A stretch of DNA of 64,000 nucleotides from Catellatospora sp. IY07-71 (GCF_018326265.1 NZ_AP023360.1:5303501-5367500), one strand, 5' to 3'. Numbered from the stretch's first letter, positions 46,976 to 57,811 are shown. Notes: generated by a model from the sequence alone, not told the origin. Numbers and translations are program-made.

Positions 46976-47111
46976 CGGCTGGGCCGCATGATCGGCATCG
47001 TCAGCCGGCGTGACCTGCTGGCCGTCTTCCGGCGAGCCGACGCCGACATCCGCCAGGAGATCACCGACTCGATCCTCGGCCAGGCCCTGAACCTTCCCGC
47101 CGACGCGGTCG
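46976..47111 (+). pseudogene. Fragment of a CBS-BON protein
   Basis: RLGRMIGIVSRRDLLAVFRR followed by DADIRQEITDSILGQALNLP is the end of a second CBS motif and the start of a BON domain. It stops about 45 codons later, where USP sequence begins in another frame. Confidence 0.6.
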
Positions 47112-47114
47112 CCG

Positions 47115-47225
47115 TCGTTCGTGCTCGGCGCCCACAGCGGCCCTCGGGCCGTCCCATCGGTTACGCAGCAATGCCTGCACGCCGTCGGCTGCCCGGTCGT
47201 GATCGTGCCCGCCGGACACCCCTGA
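47115..47225 (+). pseudogene. C-terminal stub of a universal stress protein
   Basis: SFVLGAHSGPRAVPSVTQQC followed by HAVGCPVVIVPAGHP and a stop is the last strand-helix-strand of a Usp domain with the CPVVIVP ending. It is joined directly to the CBS-BON fragment. Confidence 0.65.
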
Positions 47226-47403
47226 ACGCTATGCGCGACATCCCGGCCCCGCAGGTGGTGCCGACGCCACCGGTCACGCCACACCGGCCGAGCACATGAT
47301 GTCCGGATCGGGACGTTGGTCCCGTCTCCGGGGAGCCAGGCGGCGCACTCCCCGGGGACACCTGCCCTATCCCGCGACCTCGGCCGTAGGCGACGGTGAA
47401 ACA

Positions 47404-49955
<2,552 letters not shown>

Positions 49956-49959
<4 letters not shown>

Positions 49960-50046
49960 AGCATGCCACCCGCCGCAGGTCGTCGTCGGCGCCGACGGAT
50001 CAGCCGGATCCCTGACCGCGGCAGCAGCTCACGCAGACCACGCCGG
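49956..50046 (+). pseudogene. N-terminal stub of a universal stress protein
   Basis: ATG at 49956 overlaps the ATPase stop. After a one-base shift the frame reads PPQVVVGADGSAGSLTAAAA, the first strand and ATP-loop of a Usp domain. It ends where a receiver-domain fragment lies on the other strand. Confidence 0.6.
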
Positions 50047-50081
50047 ACCACCTCGTGATCATCGAGCAGGAACACACGAAC
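50019..50081 (-). pseudogene. N-terminal fragment of a DevR/DosR-like response regulator
   Basis: VRVFLLDDHEVVRRGLRELL is the beta1-alpha1 opening of a NarL/DevR-type receiver domain, including the acidic DD pair. Only about 21 codons remain. The overlap with the USP stub on the opposite strand is partial. In mycobacteria the dormancy regulator DosR begins in the same way, but the fragment is too short to prove orthology. Confidence 0.5.
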
Positions 50082-50214
50082 ATGCCCGGATTGCCCACTC
50101 GTGCGGGCGTGCCCGGATAGTGACCAAAGACCCACTCCAGCTCAGGACCTGCGCCGACGAACTCCAGGCCGACCGCATCTGAGCCTCCAGAACCCGCGGG
50201 CAGACAGTGAAGAC

Positions 50215-51189
50215 ATGGCAACCGAACACACCGACCAGGCACAACCGCTGCGCGACGCCGCCCGCACCGCACTGGCGGCCCCGTCGGTCTTCAACACCCA
50301 GCCATGGCACTGGCAGACCACCGGCCGGAAACTCCTTCTGCGCGCCGACCGCACCCGCCAGCTGCACGGGGCCGACCCCGACGGCCGGATGCTCACCATC
50401 AGCTGCGGCGTGGCACTGCACCATGCCCGCGTCGCACTGGCCGCCACCGGCCACGACACCGAGGTCACGCTGCTACCCGACCCAGCCGACCCGGACCTGC
50501 TCGCCGAACTGGCCATCGTCGGCCCCCGCGAACCCCGGCTGGACGAGCTGCAGCAGTGCGCCGCGATCAGGCACCGACGCACCGACCGGCGCCCGTTCAC
50601 CAGCCAACCGGTACCCGAACCTGCCTGCCACGCCCTGGTCATCACCGGCGAGCGGCAAGGAGCCCACGTCCACCTGGTCGCAGCCGACCAGATCCCGGTC
50701 CTGGCCCTGGCCGCCGTGCGTGCCGGAGCCCTGCAGCTGTCCGACCCCGAATACCGCGCCGAACTCGCCGACTGGACGCACCGCCCGCCATGGAGCGGCG
50801 ACGGCGTACCCACCGCCACCGCCGTACGGGCCGCCCCGCGGCGCGTTCCGGTACGCGACTACGCGCCGTTCGGCGGGGAGACGATGCGACCGGGCCCCGA
50901 CACCGACGCCGGCGCCCGATACCTCATGATCTACACCGACGAAGACAACCCGGCAGCATGGCTGCACGCTGGTCAGGCACTGTCCGCCATCCTGCTCACC
51001 GCTCAGGTCGACGGGCTGGGCAGCGCACCCATCAGCGACATCACCGAAGTCGGCGCCACCCGCGACGACCTTCGCCGGCTGCTGCCGGGGCTCGGCCACC
51101 CGCAGATGTGCGTGCGCGTCGGACACGCACGGTGCGGACTTCCTCCACCCACCGCCCGTCGCAGCTACGAAGAATCCGTCAGCACCTGA
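50215..51189 (+). CDS. Acg-type nitroreductase-fold flavoprotein 3
   Basis: 324 residues, ATG at 50215. AAPSVFNTQPWHW, RQLHGADPDGRMLTISCGVA, HRRTDRRPF and AGQALSAILLTAQVDGLGSA give the Acg family. Closer to copy 2 than to copy 1 in the N-terminal motif (FNTQPW against HNTQPW). No obvious ribosome-binding site. Upstream fragments may have displaced its original promoter. Confidence 0.87.
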   Translation: MATEHTDQAQPLRDAARTALAAPSVFNTQPWHWQTTGRKLLLRADRTRQLHGADPDGRMLTISCGVALHHARVALAATGHDTEVTLLPDPADPDLLAELAIVGPREPRLDELQQCAAIRHRRTDRRPFTSQPVPEPACHALVITGERQGAHVHLVAADQIPVLALAAVRAGALQLSDPEYRAELADWTHRPPWSGDGVPTATAVRAAPRRVPVRDYAPFGGETMRPGPDTDAGARYLMIYTDEDNPAAWLHAGQALSAILLTAQVDGLGSAPISDITEVGATRDDLRRLLPGLGHPQMCVRVGHARCGLPPPTARRSYEESVST

Positions 51190-51230
51190 ACGCGCATCCC
51201 AAGCCGGTACGTGACGGGAGCCGGCGGCTG

Positions 51231-51396
51231 TCATTCGAACTTCGTCCATCGCCCTTCGGAGATCACCTCGACGGAGCTGTCGATGACCTTGATGGCGGTC
51301 TGCTCGTCGATGGCGTAGGCCGGAACGCCGATGTCGGCGGCCCACCGCTCTGAGCAGATCGGCCAGTTCGGATTCCCGTATCCAGTGGCAAAGGTG
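51231..51396 (-). pseudogene. C-terminal stub of a peptidase E (S51) family protein
   Basis: The frame ends GVPAYAIDEQTAIKVIDSSV followed by EVISEGRWTKFE and a stop. This is the C-terminal strand pair of the type 1 glutamine-amidotransferase-like peptidase S51 family. The catalytic part is absent; DUF202 sequence begins directly at its broken end. Confidence 0.6.
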
Positions 51397-51399
51397 TTC

Positions 51400-51540
51400 T
51401 GCCGCAGCAGCGAGCGCGGGCAGAGCGGGGTGGGGTTCGCGGGTCGGTGACCGGCGCAGTTGACGCCGGCGCAGGTCGGCGGTGCCGAGCAGGAGGAGCG
51501 CGGCGGCGGCGAGCGCTACGCGGCTGGTGATGCTGAACAC
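51400..51540 (-). pseudogene. DUF202 gene fragment and 118-bp repeat, copy 2
   Basis: Positions 51400-51517 repeat 10133-10250 with one difference; similarity weakens to 51540. It encodes ALAAAALLLLGTADLRRRQL and the Pro/Ala tail of the second DUF202 protein, without start or end. The near-identity over 41 kb implies recent copying or gene conversion. Confidence 0.85.
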
Positions 51541-51584
51541 GTGTCAGGGCACCGGTACGTGGCCATGCTTGGCACCGAAGCTGA

Positions 51585-52832
51585 TCATGTGCGTGCCGTA
51601 AGGTCGCTGACAGCGGCCGGTCGGGGTGCGGTCCGCAGGCCGGCCAGGGCTGATGCGGCGGTCAGGCATAGCAGTGCGACGGCGGCCATGAGAATGCTCC
51701 CGGTCGCGCCGGCCACGGCCAGCGGTGCGGCAGCCTTGGCGATGGTGATGGGGACGGTGAGGGTGCCGGAGATGGCGCCGTAGGCGGTGGTGCCGTAGCG
51801 GTCGACGATGATCGCGGGGCGGGCGATGGTCCCGACGCCGAATCCGAGTCCGAACACCGCGACGCAGGCCACGGCACCGGCGACGGTCCCGCCGAGCAGG
51901 GGTAGTGCGGCTGCGGCCGCTGCCTGTAGCGCGAACACCGCTGCGGTCGTGGTGGTGATCGGGTGGCGGCGGCCCAGGGTGGTGGTGGCGATGCGGCCGG
52001 TGACCGACAGCGCGCCGAGCATGCCGGCGATTGCGGCGGCGGTGGTCGCGGGGTGGCCCGCGTGGGTGAGGTAGCCGACGAGGTGGACGCTGACGGCCGA
52101 GGTCGCGATGCCGTGGGTGACGAATGAGATGGTCAGCAGCCAGAATCCGCGGTCGAGCAGCGTTCGGACGTCGGCCGGGTGCGGGCTGCCAGGTGTGTGT
52201 GTCGCAGATTTATCAGGGGCGCCGGCGGGGATCGCGACGGCGTGGCCGGTGATGGTGACAGCCGCGTGCAGCGCGGCGAGGACGAGCAGCGCGGTACGCC
52301 AGCCGTGGTGTTCGGTGAGCCAGCCGGTGGTGGGGATGAAGATGGTGGAGGCGAACCCGGCGACGATCGTGATGGCCAGCACCGCGCCGGCGCGGCGGTC
52401 CGGGCCGAGTTGGTGCACGACGACGGTGAACGCGGCTTCGTAGAGGCTGGTGGCCGCGGCCAGTCCGATGAGGGTGAACGCCGCGTACACCTGCCACACC
52501 TGCGTGGCCTGCGACAGGCCGGCCAGGGCGAGGGACCCCAGTGCGGCGCCGCCGGTCATGAGCCCGCGCGCGCTGCGGCGGTCGAGATAGCGGCCCACGG
52601 GGATCGCGGCTGCGGCGGCGACCAGGACGCTGGCGGTGTAGGCGCCGGTGATCACTGCGGTGCTGGTGTGCAGGGTCGCGGCGATCGGATGCAGGACGAC
52701 GGAGAACGTGTAGTACAGCACTCCGTAGCCGACGGTCGCGGTCGCGGCCAGCACGGCGATCAGACGGTGCCCGGTTGCGGGCGTGCCGCCGCCCCGGGCG
52801 GGGGCGGCGGCACGGTTCGCGGCGGCGGTCAC
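51585..52832 (-). CDS. MFS transporter of the arsenic region
   Basis: 415 residues, GTG at 52832, one base after the flavoprotein stop. Twelve predicted helices; RYLDRRSARGLMTGG is the loop 2-3 motif of the major facilitator superfamily. Part of the minus-strand arsenic operon. Substrate could be an organoarsenical, an arsenic conjugate or a sugar-phosphate; none is proven by sequence. Confidence 0.82.
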   Translation of the reverse strand: MTAAANRAAAPARGGGTPATGHRLIAVLAATATVGYGVLYYTFSVVLHPIAATLHTSTAVITGAYTASVLVAAAAAIPVGRYLDRRSARGLMTGGAALGSLALAGLSQATQVWQVYAAFTLIGLAAATSLYEAAFTVVVHQLGPDRRAGAVLAITIVAGFASTIFIPTTGWLTEHHGWRTALLVLAALHAAVTITGHAVAIPAGAPDKSATHTPGSPHPADVRTLLDRGFWLLTISFVTHGIATSAVSVHLVGYLTHAGHPATTAAAIAGMLGALSVTGRIATTTLGRRHPITTTTAAVFALQAAAAAALPLLGGTVAGAVACVAVFGLGFGVGTIARPAIIVDRYGTTAYGAISGTLTVPITIAKAAAPLAVAGATGSILMAAVALLCLTAASALAGLRTAPRPAAVSDLTART

Positions 52833-52833
52833 G

Positions 52834-54237
52834 TCAGCTGCCGCAGCATCCGCCGCCGTTGCTCGCCTCGGTGACGGGCTGGACGACAGGCAAGGTCAGC
52901 AGCCCGCCGGCGACACCGGTGGCCAGCCCTCGGGAGACCGCAGCCTGTGCCGCCGGTTCGGGCGCGCCGCAGCAGGACGCGTCGTCGTCTGCACCCAGGG
53001 CCGCGCTGCTGGAGCACACACCGGTCTCGGGCAGCTCCAGCTGCACGTCGCGGGCGGCGGCCCAGTCCCCGGCCAGGGCCGCGACGACGGAGCGGGCCTG
53101 CTCGTAGCCGGTGGCCATGAGGAACGTCGGGGCGCGGCCGTAGGACTTCGCGCCGATGGCGTAGTAGCCGGGTTCGGGCTGGGTGAGCTCGTCGACGCCA
53201 TGCGGCGGCACGGTGCCGCAGGAGTGCTGGTTCGGGTCGATCAGCGGCGCGAGGGCGCGGGTGGAGCCCATGATCGGGTCGAGGTCCAGGCGCAGCTCGG
53301 CGGCCATGGTGTGGTCGGGGCGGAAGCCGGTGGCGGACACGATCCGGTCGGCGGTCACCAGCGCGCCGCTGCGAGCGGTCACGGTCACCTGCTCGCCGTC
53401 GACGGCGATGGAACGCACCGAGAACCCGGAGTGCAGAGTGACGGCGCCGGACTCGACCAGCGCCCGGACCCGGGTGCCCAGCGCGCCGCGGGCGGGCAGG
53501 GCGTCGGCGTCGCCGCCGCCGTAGGTGCGGGTGGCCGCGCCGGTGCGGATCGCCCAGCTCACCTGCGTGCCGGGTGCTTCGGTGGCGAGCTGGGCGAGGG
53601 CGAGCAGGGTGTTGGCGGCGGAGTGCCCGGCGCCGACGACGAGGGTGTGCCTGCCGGCGAAGCGGTCGCGGTCACGGCCGAGCACGTCGGGCAGCGCAGT
53701 GTCGATGAAGGCCGCCGCCTCCGGTTCGCCGTGGGCGGGCAGGCCGGAGCCGCCGAGCACGTTCGGGGTGGGCCAGGTGCCGGACGCGTCGATGACCGCC
53801 CCCGCGGTCAGCTCCTGCCCGTCGGCGAGGCGGATCAGGAACGGGGCCTGCTCGCGGCCGGTGGAGCGGACGCGGTCGAGGCCGTCGCGGCTGATCGCGA
53901 CGACCTTTGCCCCGTAGCGGACCCGTCCGGCCAGGGCGGGCAGCTTGGTCAGCGGCTCCAGGTAGTCGGTGACGATCTGCGCGCCGAGCGGGAGGCCGTC
54001 GGGGTTCGGGGCGATCCAGCCGTCGGCTTCGAGCAGTCGCCGGGCGGCGGTGTCGATGTTGAACCGCCACGGGCTGAACACCCGGACGTGGCCCCAGGAG
54101 GCCATCGCGGAGGCCGGGCCGGTCCCGGCTTCCAGGACGAGGAAGTCCAGGCCGCGTTCGGCCAGGTGCGCGGCGGCGGCCAGACCGACCGGCCCGGCGC
54201 CGATCACCACGGTGGGAAGGGTGTCCTGCGTGCTCAT
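52834..54237 (-). CDS. FAD-dependent monooxygenase-like flavoprotein with Cys-rich tail (ArsO-like)
   Basis: 467 residues from the ATG at 54237. First Rossmann motif VVIGAGPVGLAAAAHLAERG; second dinucleotide site VVGAGHSAANTLL; GTWPTPNVLGG resembles the flavin-monooxygenase linker. The C-terminus carries the Cys clusters CSSSAALG, ASCCGAPE and GGGCCGS, well suited to bind arsenite or other soft metals. Lies between the 55-residue Cys protein and the MFS gene. Probably oxidises or reduces an arsenic-containing substrate; the reaction is inferred. Confidence 0.8.
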   Translation of the reverse strand: MSTQDTLPTVVIGAGPVGLAAAAHLAERGLDFLVLEAGTGPASAMASWGHVRVFSPWRFNIDTAARRLLEADGWIAPNPDGLPLGAQIVTDYLEPLTKLPALAGRVRYGAKVVAISRDGLDRVRSTGREQAPFLIRLADGQELTAGAVIDASGTWPTPNVLGGSGLPAHGEPEAAAFIDTALPDVLGRDRDRFAGRHTLVVGAGHSAANTLLALAQLATEAPGTQVSWAIRTGAATRTYGGGDADALPARGALGTRVRALVESGAVTLHSGFSVRSIAVDGEQVTVTARSGALVTADRIVSATGFRPDHTMAAELRLDLDPIMGSTRALAPLIDPNQHSCGTVPPHGVDELTQPEPGYYAIGAKSYGRAPTFLMATGYEQARSVVAALAGDWAAARDVQLELPETGVCSSSAALGADDDASCCGAPEPAAQAAVSRGLATGVAGGLLTLPVVQPVTEASNGGGCCGS

Positions 54238-54272
54238 CGTCGTACTCCTCTTACTCAGGCGCGGGCGGGCGG

Positions 54273-54440
54273 TCAGATGCGGACGGTGGCCAGCGCGGCG
54301 CGCTCGTAGCCGCGGGTGCGGGCGGCCTCGGCGCGGCAGGCGGTGGTGCACACCGGCTCGGCGCAGCCCTCACAGAAGGTGGTGGTGGCCACGACGTGCG
54401 CGGTGTGGGCGGCGGTGATGCGGCGGATCAGGGAGAGCAT
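54273..54440 (-). CDS. 55-residue Cys-rich protein
   Basis: ATG at 54440 with AAGGAG 15 nt upstream. FCEGCAEPVCTTAC gives four Cys (23, 26, 31, 35) in CxxC-x4-CxxxC spacing, suitable for one metal ion. First gene of the minus-strand arsenic operon, directly behind its control region. Possibly an arsenic or zinc chaperone; no named family. Confidence 0.65.
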   Translation of the reverse strand: MLSLIRRITAAHTAHVVATTTFCEGCAEPVCTTACRAEAARTRGYERAALATVRI

Positions 54441-54467
54441 GACGATCGGCTCCTTGTTTCGAAGTTT

Positions 54468-54488
54468 CTCTAAGCGACGTGTTTAGAG
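54468..54488. promoter_or_regulatory. Palindromic operator candidate (ArsR)
   Basis: CTCTAA and TTAGAG arms separated by 9 bp, 28 bp upstream of the Cys-rich gene. Confidence 0.5.
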
Positions 54489-54518
54489 TGCCGCCTACTT
54501 AGAGATCTGTCAACTCAG
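54489..54518. repeat. 30-bp motif shared with the opposite arsenic promoter, copy 1
   Basis: Matches 54996-55025 at 25 of 30 positions; the core ATCTGTCAAC is identical. Location ahead of an ars operon suggests a common ArsR-binding site. Confidence 0.6.
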
Positions 54519-54589
54519 CCTGTTGTGGCGCCCGCCACGGTGCTGCGCCGGCACGGCGTCGGCGTCGGCTGCCGTCATCGGTCGAATGC

Positions 54590-54919
54590 TCAGCACGGTG
54601 TCTCCTCGGGGCCGGCGACCGGCCGTCCCATGACCACGTCGGCGGCGGTGGGGAAGCGCTGCAGGCACGCCTCGTTGATCCGGTAGAGATTGGCGTTGCC
54701 CGACGACTCGGCGAGCACGAACCTGACCTCGGCCAGGATCTTCAGATGCTGGGAGATCGTCGACTGGGCCATGCCGACCGCTGCGGTGATCTGTCCGACG
54801 CTCATCGGCTCGCGGCGGCGGGCCAGCAGTTCGGCGATCTGGACCCGGGTCGGGTCGGCCAGGGCCCGGAACCAGGACGCGTACCGCTGCGCCACCTGCC
54901 GGTCCAGAAGCTCATTCAT
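54590..54919 (-). CDS. ArsR-family repressor 1
   Basis: 109 residues from the ATG at 54919, after GGAGG. Winged helix MSVGQITAAVGMAQSTISQH then LKILAEVRFV. A single C-terminal Cys pair position (ACLQRF, ETPC) could hold a metal. Lacks the ELCVCDL arsenite motif, so the inducer may differ. A TCATCG/CGATGA inverted repeat (54934-54953) lies just upstream. Confidence 0.82.
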   Translation of the reverse strand: MNELLDRQVAQRYASWFRALADPTRVQIAELLARRREPMSVGQITAAVGMAQSTISQHLKILAEVRFVLAESSGNANLYRINEACLQRFPTAADVVMGRPVAGPEETPC

Positions 54920-54933
54920 GACAACCTCCAACA

Positions 54934-54953
54934 TCATCGTGTATCGCCGATGA
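54934..54953. promoter_or_regulatory. Inverted repeat ahead of ArsR 1
   Basis: TCATCG (54934-54939) and CGATGA (54948-54953), 8-bp spacer, 15 bp upstream of the start. Probable autoregulatory site. Confidence 0.5.
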
Positions 54954-54995
54954 ACGATAATAGCGGTGCGTGGAGTGAGGTGCGACAACCTGCGT

Positions 54996-55025
54996 TGCCG
55001 CCTGCTTCGAAATCTGTCAACCTAG
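54996..55025. repeat. 30-bp motif shared with the opposite arsenic promoter, copy 2
   Basis: Counterpart of 54489-54518, ending 4 bp before the start of ArsR 2. A leaderless or very short leader transcript is likely. Confidence 0.6.
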
Positions 55026-55029
55026 GGGC

Positions 55030-55389
55030 ATGCCGAAGCAGACGCTCACCGTTCTCGAACCCGAGGTGTGCTGCGCGCCGCTGGCCACCGCCGCGGTGCC
55101 CGCCGAGGCCGCCGCCGACCTGGCCGCCTCGTTCAAGGCCCTCGGCGACCCGGTGCGCCTGCAACTGATGTCGATGATCGCCTCCGCCGACGGGGGAGAG
55201 GCCTGCGTCTGCGATCTGACTCCCGCCTTCGACCTGACCGGCCCGACCATCTCGCACCACCTGAAGGTGCTGCGCGAGGCGGGCCTGGTCGAGTCCGACC
55301 GCCGCGGCACCTGGGTCTGGTACCGGGCCAACCGGCCCAAGCTCGCCGCCCTGTCAGCGCTGCTCGCCATCGGGGCACCGACAGCCTGA
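55030..55389 (+). CDS. arsR: ArsR-family arsenite-responsive repressor 2
   Basis: 119 residues. EACVCDLTPAFDLTGPTISH followed by HLKVLREAGLV is the winged helix, with the alpha3 arsenite site CVC of classical ArsR. A second Cys pair near the N-terminus (EPEVCCAPL) is the extra ligand seen in actinobacterial ArsR. Likely regulator of both divergent ars operons. Confidence 0.88.
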   Translation: MPKQTLTVLEPEVCCAPLATAAVPAEAAADLAASFKALGDPVRLQLMSMIASADGGEACVCDLTPAFDLTGPTISHHLKVLREAGLVESDRRGTWVWYRANRPKLAALSALLAIGAPTA

Positions 55390-55465
55390 CCCGCCCCGGC
55401 CCTCGCCGGGTGGTCGTCACCAAAAGTTCATGATCACCAAGTTGACGAGCTGACCTGCGGCGCAG

Positions 55466-55795
55466 TTGCATAACCACGTGGTGATATCAGCTTCCAGTGA
55501 TGCTCCGGCGGAGGTGGTGCGGCTCCTCGCGGACCCGGCCCGCGCCGCGATCGTCGACATCCTCGCCGCAGGCCCCGCCTGCACCTGCCATCTCGTCGAC
55601 GACCTCGGCCTGACCCAGCCCAACGTGTCCAACCACCTGCGCGCGCTGCGCCACGCGGGAGTGGTCAAGGCCGAACCGTACGGCCGCTACACCTACTACC
55701 ACCTCGACGCCGACGTCCTCGAAGCCGCTGCGGCCCACCTCACCGAACTCGCCGCGCGCGCCCGCGCCGCCGCCGACCAGCGCCGGGAGTGCTGA
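55466..55795 (+). CDS. ArsR-family repressor 3
   Basis: 109 residues if TTG at 55466 is used; GTG at 55478 or 55481 are alternatives. HTH GLTQPNVSNHLRALRHAGVV with PACTCHLVDD giving a CxC arsenite or cadmium site at alpha3. A palindrome ACCACGTGGT at the start may be its operator. Its stop overlaps the aquaporin ATG. Confidence 0.82.
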   Translation: MHNHVVISASSDAPAEVVRLLADPARAAIVDILAAGPACTCHLVDDLGLTQPNVSNHLRALRHAGVVKAEPYGRYTYYHLDADVLEAAAAHLTELAARARAAADQRREC

Positions 55796-56541
55796 TGCCC
55801 ACCACTCTGCCCCGTCGCCTGCTCGCCGAGTTCCTCGGCACCATGCTGCTGGTCACCGCCGTCGTCGGCTCCGGCATCATGGCCACCACGCTGTCGCCGA
55901 ACGACATCGGCCTGCAACTGCTGGAGAACTCCACCGCGACCGTGTTCGCCCTGACGGTCCTGATTCTCATCCTCGGGCCGGTCTCCGGAGCCCACTTCAA
56001 CCCCGTGGTCACCATCGCCGCCTGGTGGACCGGCCGCCGCGAACCCGGCGCCCTGACCGGCACCGACGTCGCCGCCTACACCGCCGTCCAGACCCTCGGC
56101 GCGATCGCCGGCTCCGTGCTGGCCAACGCCATGTTCGACGTCACCCAGGGCATGTCGACCAAGGACCGCAGCGACGCCAACCTGTGGCTGGGTGAAACCG
56201 TCGCCACTGCCGGCCTCCTGCTGCTGATCTTCGCGCTGGTACGCACCGGCCGCGGCGCCCTGGCCGCACCGGCGGTCGGCGCTTACATCGGCGCCGCGTA
56301 CTGGTTCACCAGTTCGACGAGCTTCGCCAATCCGGCCGTGACCATCGGCCGCGCGTTCACCGACACCTTCGCCGGCATCGCCCCGGCCTCGGTGCCCGCG
56401 TTCGTCGGCGCGCAGCTCATCGGGGCCCTGGTCGGCATCGCCCTGGTCGCGCTGCTCTACCCGCAGCACAAGCCCGTCCCGGTCGTCGGGCCTGTCCCGG
56501 TCGAGACCGAACTCGCGGCCGCGGGCGTGGCGCAGCGCTGA
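55795..56541 (+). CDS. Aquaporin/aquaglyceroporin (MIP), probable arsenite channel
   Basis: 248 residues. First half-helix motif FNPVV (NPV instead of NPA) and second ANPAV; six transmembrane helices. Between arsR and arsC, as in AqpS-type systems where the channel lets arsenite made by ArsC leave the cell. No ArsB/Acr3 pump is visible in the window, so this channel may be the main exit route. Confidence 0.85.
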   Translation: MPTTLPRRLLAEFLGTMLLVTAVVGSGIMATTLSPNDIGLQLLENSTATVFALTVLILILGPVSGAHFNPVVTIAAWWTGRREPGALTGTDVAAYTAVQTLGAIAGSVLANAMFDVTQGMSTKDRSDANLWLGETVATAGLLLLIFALVRTGRGALAAPAVGAYIGAAYWFTSSTSFANPAVTIGRAFTDTFAGIAPASVPAFVGAQLIGALVGIALVALLYPQHKPVPVVGPVPVETELAAAGVAQR

Positions 56542-56627
56542 TGGCCACCGTCCGGGCCATCCGCGACGACCTCGACGTCCGAGTGCGACACCTCATCGAA
56601 GAACTCAACGCAGGAGATATGGCATGA
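56541..56627 (+). CDS. 28-residue coupled leader peptide before arsC
   Basis: ATG overlaps the aquaporin stop and its TGA overlaps the arsC ATG. The product (MATVRAIRDDLDVRVRHLIE...) would be one amphipathic helix. GCAGGAG (arsC ribosome-binding site) lies inside it, so translating it would couple aquaporin and arsC. It could also be a fragment of a longer ancestral protein. Confidence 0.4.
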   Translation: MATVRAIRDDLDVRVRHLIEELNAGDMA

Positions 56628-57034
56628 CCGACAAGAAGCCCAGCGTGCTGTTCGTGTGCGTGCACAATGCCGGCCGCTCGCAGATGGCCGCAGGCTGGCT
56701 GCGCCACCTCGCCGGCGACGCCGTCGAGGTCCGCTCCGCCGGCTCCGCGCCCGCCGACCAGATCAACCCCGTTGCGGTGGCGGCGATGGCCGAGGTCGGC
56801 ATCGACATCACCGGCCAGACCCCGAAGATCCTCACGTACGAGGACGCGGAGGCCTCCAGCGTGGTCATCACCATGGGCTGCGGCGATGTCTGCCCGTACT
56901 TCCCCGGCCAGCGACACGAGGACTGGAAACTCGACGACCCCGCCGGGCAGGGCATCGACGCTGTTCGCCCGATCCGCGATGAGATCCGCGACCGCGTCCA
57001 GGCCCTCGTCGACGACCTGCTGCCGCAAGCCTGA
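56624..57034 (+). CDS. arsC: Arsenate reductase, LMW-phosphatase type
   Basis: 136 residues. P-loop VCVHNAGRS with nucleophile Cys12, and resolving Cys86/Cys90 in GCGDVCPYFPG. The family reduces arsenate to arsenite with thioredoxin or, in actinobacteria, mycothiol/mycoredoxin. Ribosome-binding site GCAGGAG. Last gene of the plus-strand ars operon. Confidence 0.92.
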   Translation: MTDKKPSVLFVCVHNAGRSQMAAGWLRHLAGDAVEVRSAGSAPADQINPVAVAAMAEVGIDITGQTPKILTYEDAEASSVVITMGCGDVCPYFPGQRHEDWKLDDPAGQGIDAVRPIRDEIRDRVQALVDDLLPQA

Positions 57035-57201
57035 CCAGCGTCAGCGCAGTCCCTGACCGGACGTGCCGCGTGTCGGTCGAGGCCGGCGGGCGGCACACCA
57101 TGCCTGCATTTCAATGCGTTGCTGAGCTCCGCCGCACTGATCCTCGCCTGGCGGGGCCCACCCCGCACCAACCTCAGCAGAGTGGGCGCCGCTACGGGAG
57201 T

Positions 57202-57534
57202 TCAACCGCGTGGCGAATACATGATGACCGCGACGCCAGCCAGGCAGATCCCAGCGCCGATGACGTCGTAACGGTCGGGCCGGAACTTGTCGACGACCAT
57301 GCCCCACGCGAGGGAACCGGCGACGAACACCCCGCCGTAGGCGGCCAGGATCCGGCCGAAGTTCGCATCGGGCTGGAACGTGGCCACGAACCCGTACGCG
57401 CCCAGCGCCATCACCCCGGCGGCGATCCACCACAGGCCGCGGTGCTCGCGCCAGCCCTGCCAGATCAACCACGCCCCGCCGATCTCAAGGAGCGCGGCCA
57501 GCGCGAACAGGATGATGGAGCGGATGATCGTCAC
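57202..57534 (-). CDS. YnfA-family (UPF0060) membrane protein
   Basis: 110 residues, GTG at 57534. Four transmembrane helices; [35 protein letters not shown] and [15 protein letters not shown] are diagnostic. A small drug-metabolite-transporter-like protein, often next to metal genes. Last gene of the MerR-controlled operon. Confidence 0.88.
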   Translation of the reverse strand: MTIIRSIILFALAALLEIGGAWLIWQGWREHRGLWWIAAGVMALGAYGFVATFQPDANFGRILAAYGGVFVAGSLAWGMVVDKFRPDRYDVIGAGICLAGVAVIMYSPRG

Positions 57535-57553
57535 GCCGGAAAGCCTAGATCGC

Positions 57554-57811
57554 TCACCGGGCGGTACTGCAGGAGCAGTCTCCGCCCGCGCAGCCGGTGG
57601 TGTGGGTGCGGCGGTGGGCCCACCACCAAGCCAGGCCGGTGACCGCGGCCAGGGCCAGGGCGATGCCGGGCATGATCTGCCCGAGGACCGCCCAGCCCGC
57701 ACCGCCGAGCAGCCCCGCGGCCAGCAGCAGCGGGATGAGGCAGCAAAGGGCGCAGGCCAGGCCGGTAAGTCCGGTGAGGCTGCTGGGCAGCAGGCGGCGA
57801 AGCGGGCTCAT
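57554..57811 (-). CDS. Small Cys-containing membrane protein (MerF/MerT-like)
   Basis: 85 residues. Helix 1 contains Cys20 and the Cys23-Cys24 pair ([11 protein letters not shown]), as in MerT/MerF; a second helix follows; the C-tail has Cys74, Cys79 and Cys81 (CAGGDCSC). ATGA overlap with merR. Likely moves or buffers Hg(II) or another soft metal. No merA is visible, so mercury detoxification as such is unproven. Confidence 0.7.
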   Translation of the reverse strand: MSPLRRLLPSSLTGLTGLACALCCLIPLLLAAGLLGGAGWAVLGQIMPGIALALAAVTGLAWWWAHRRTHTTGCAGGDCSCSTAR

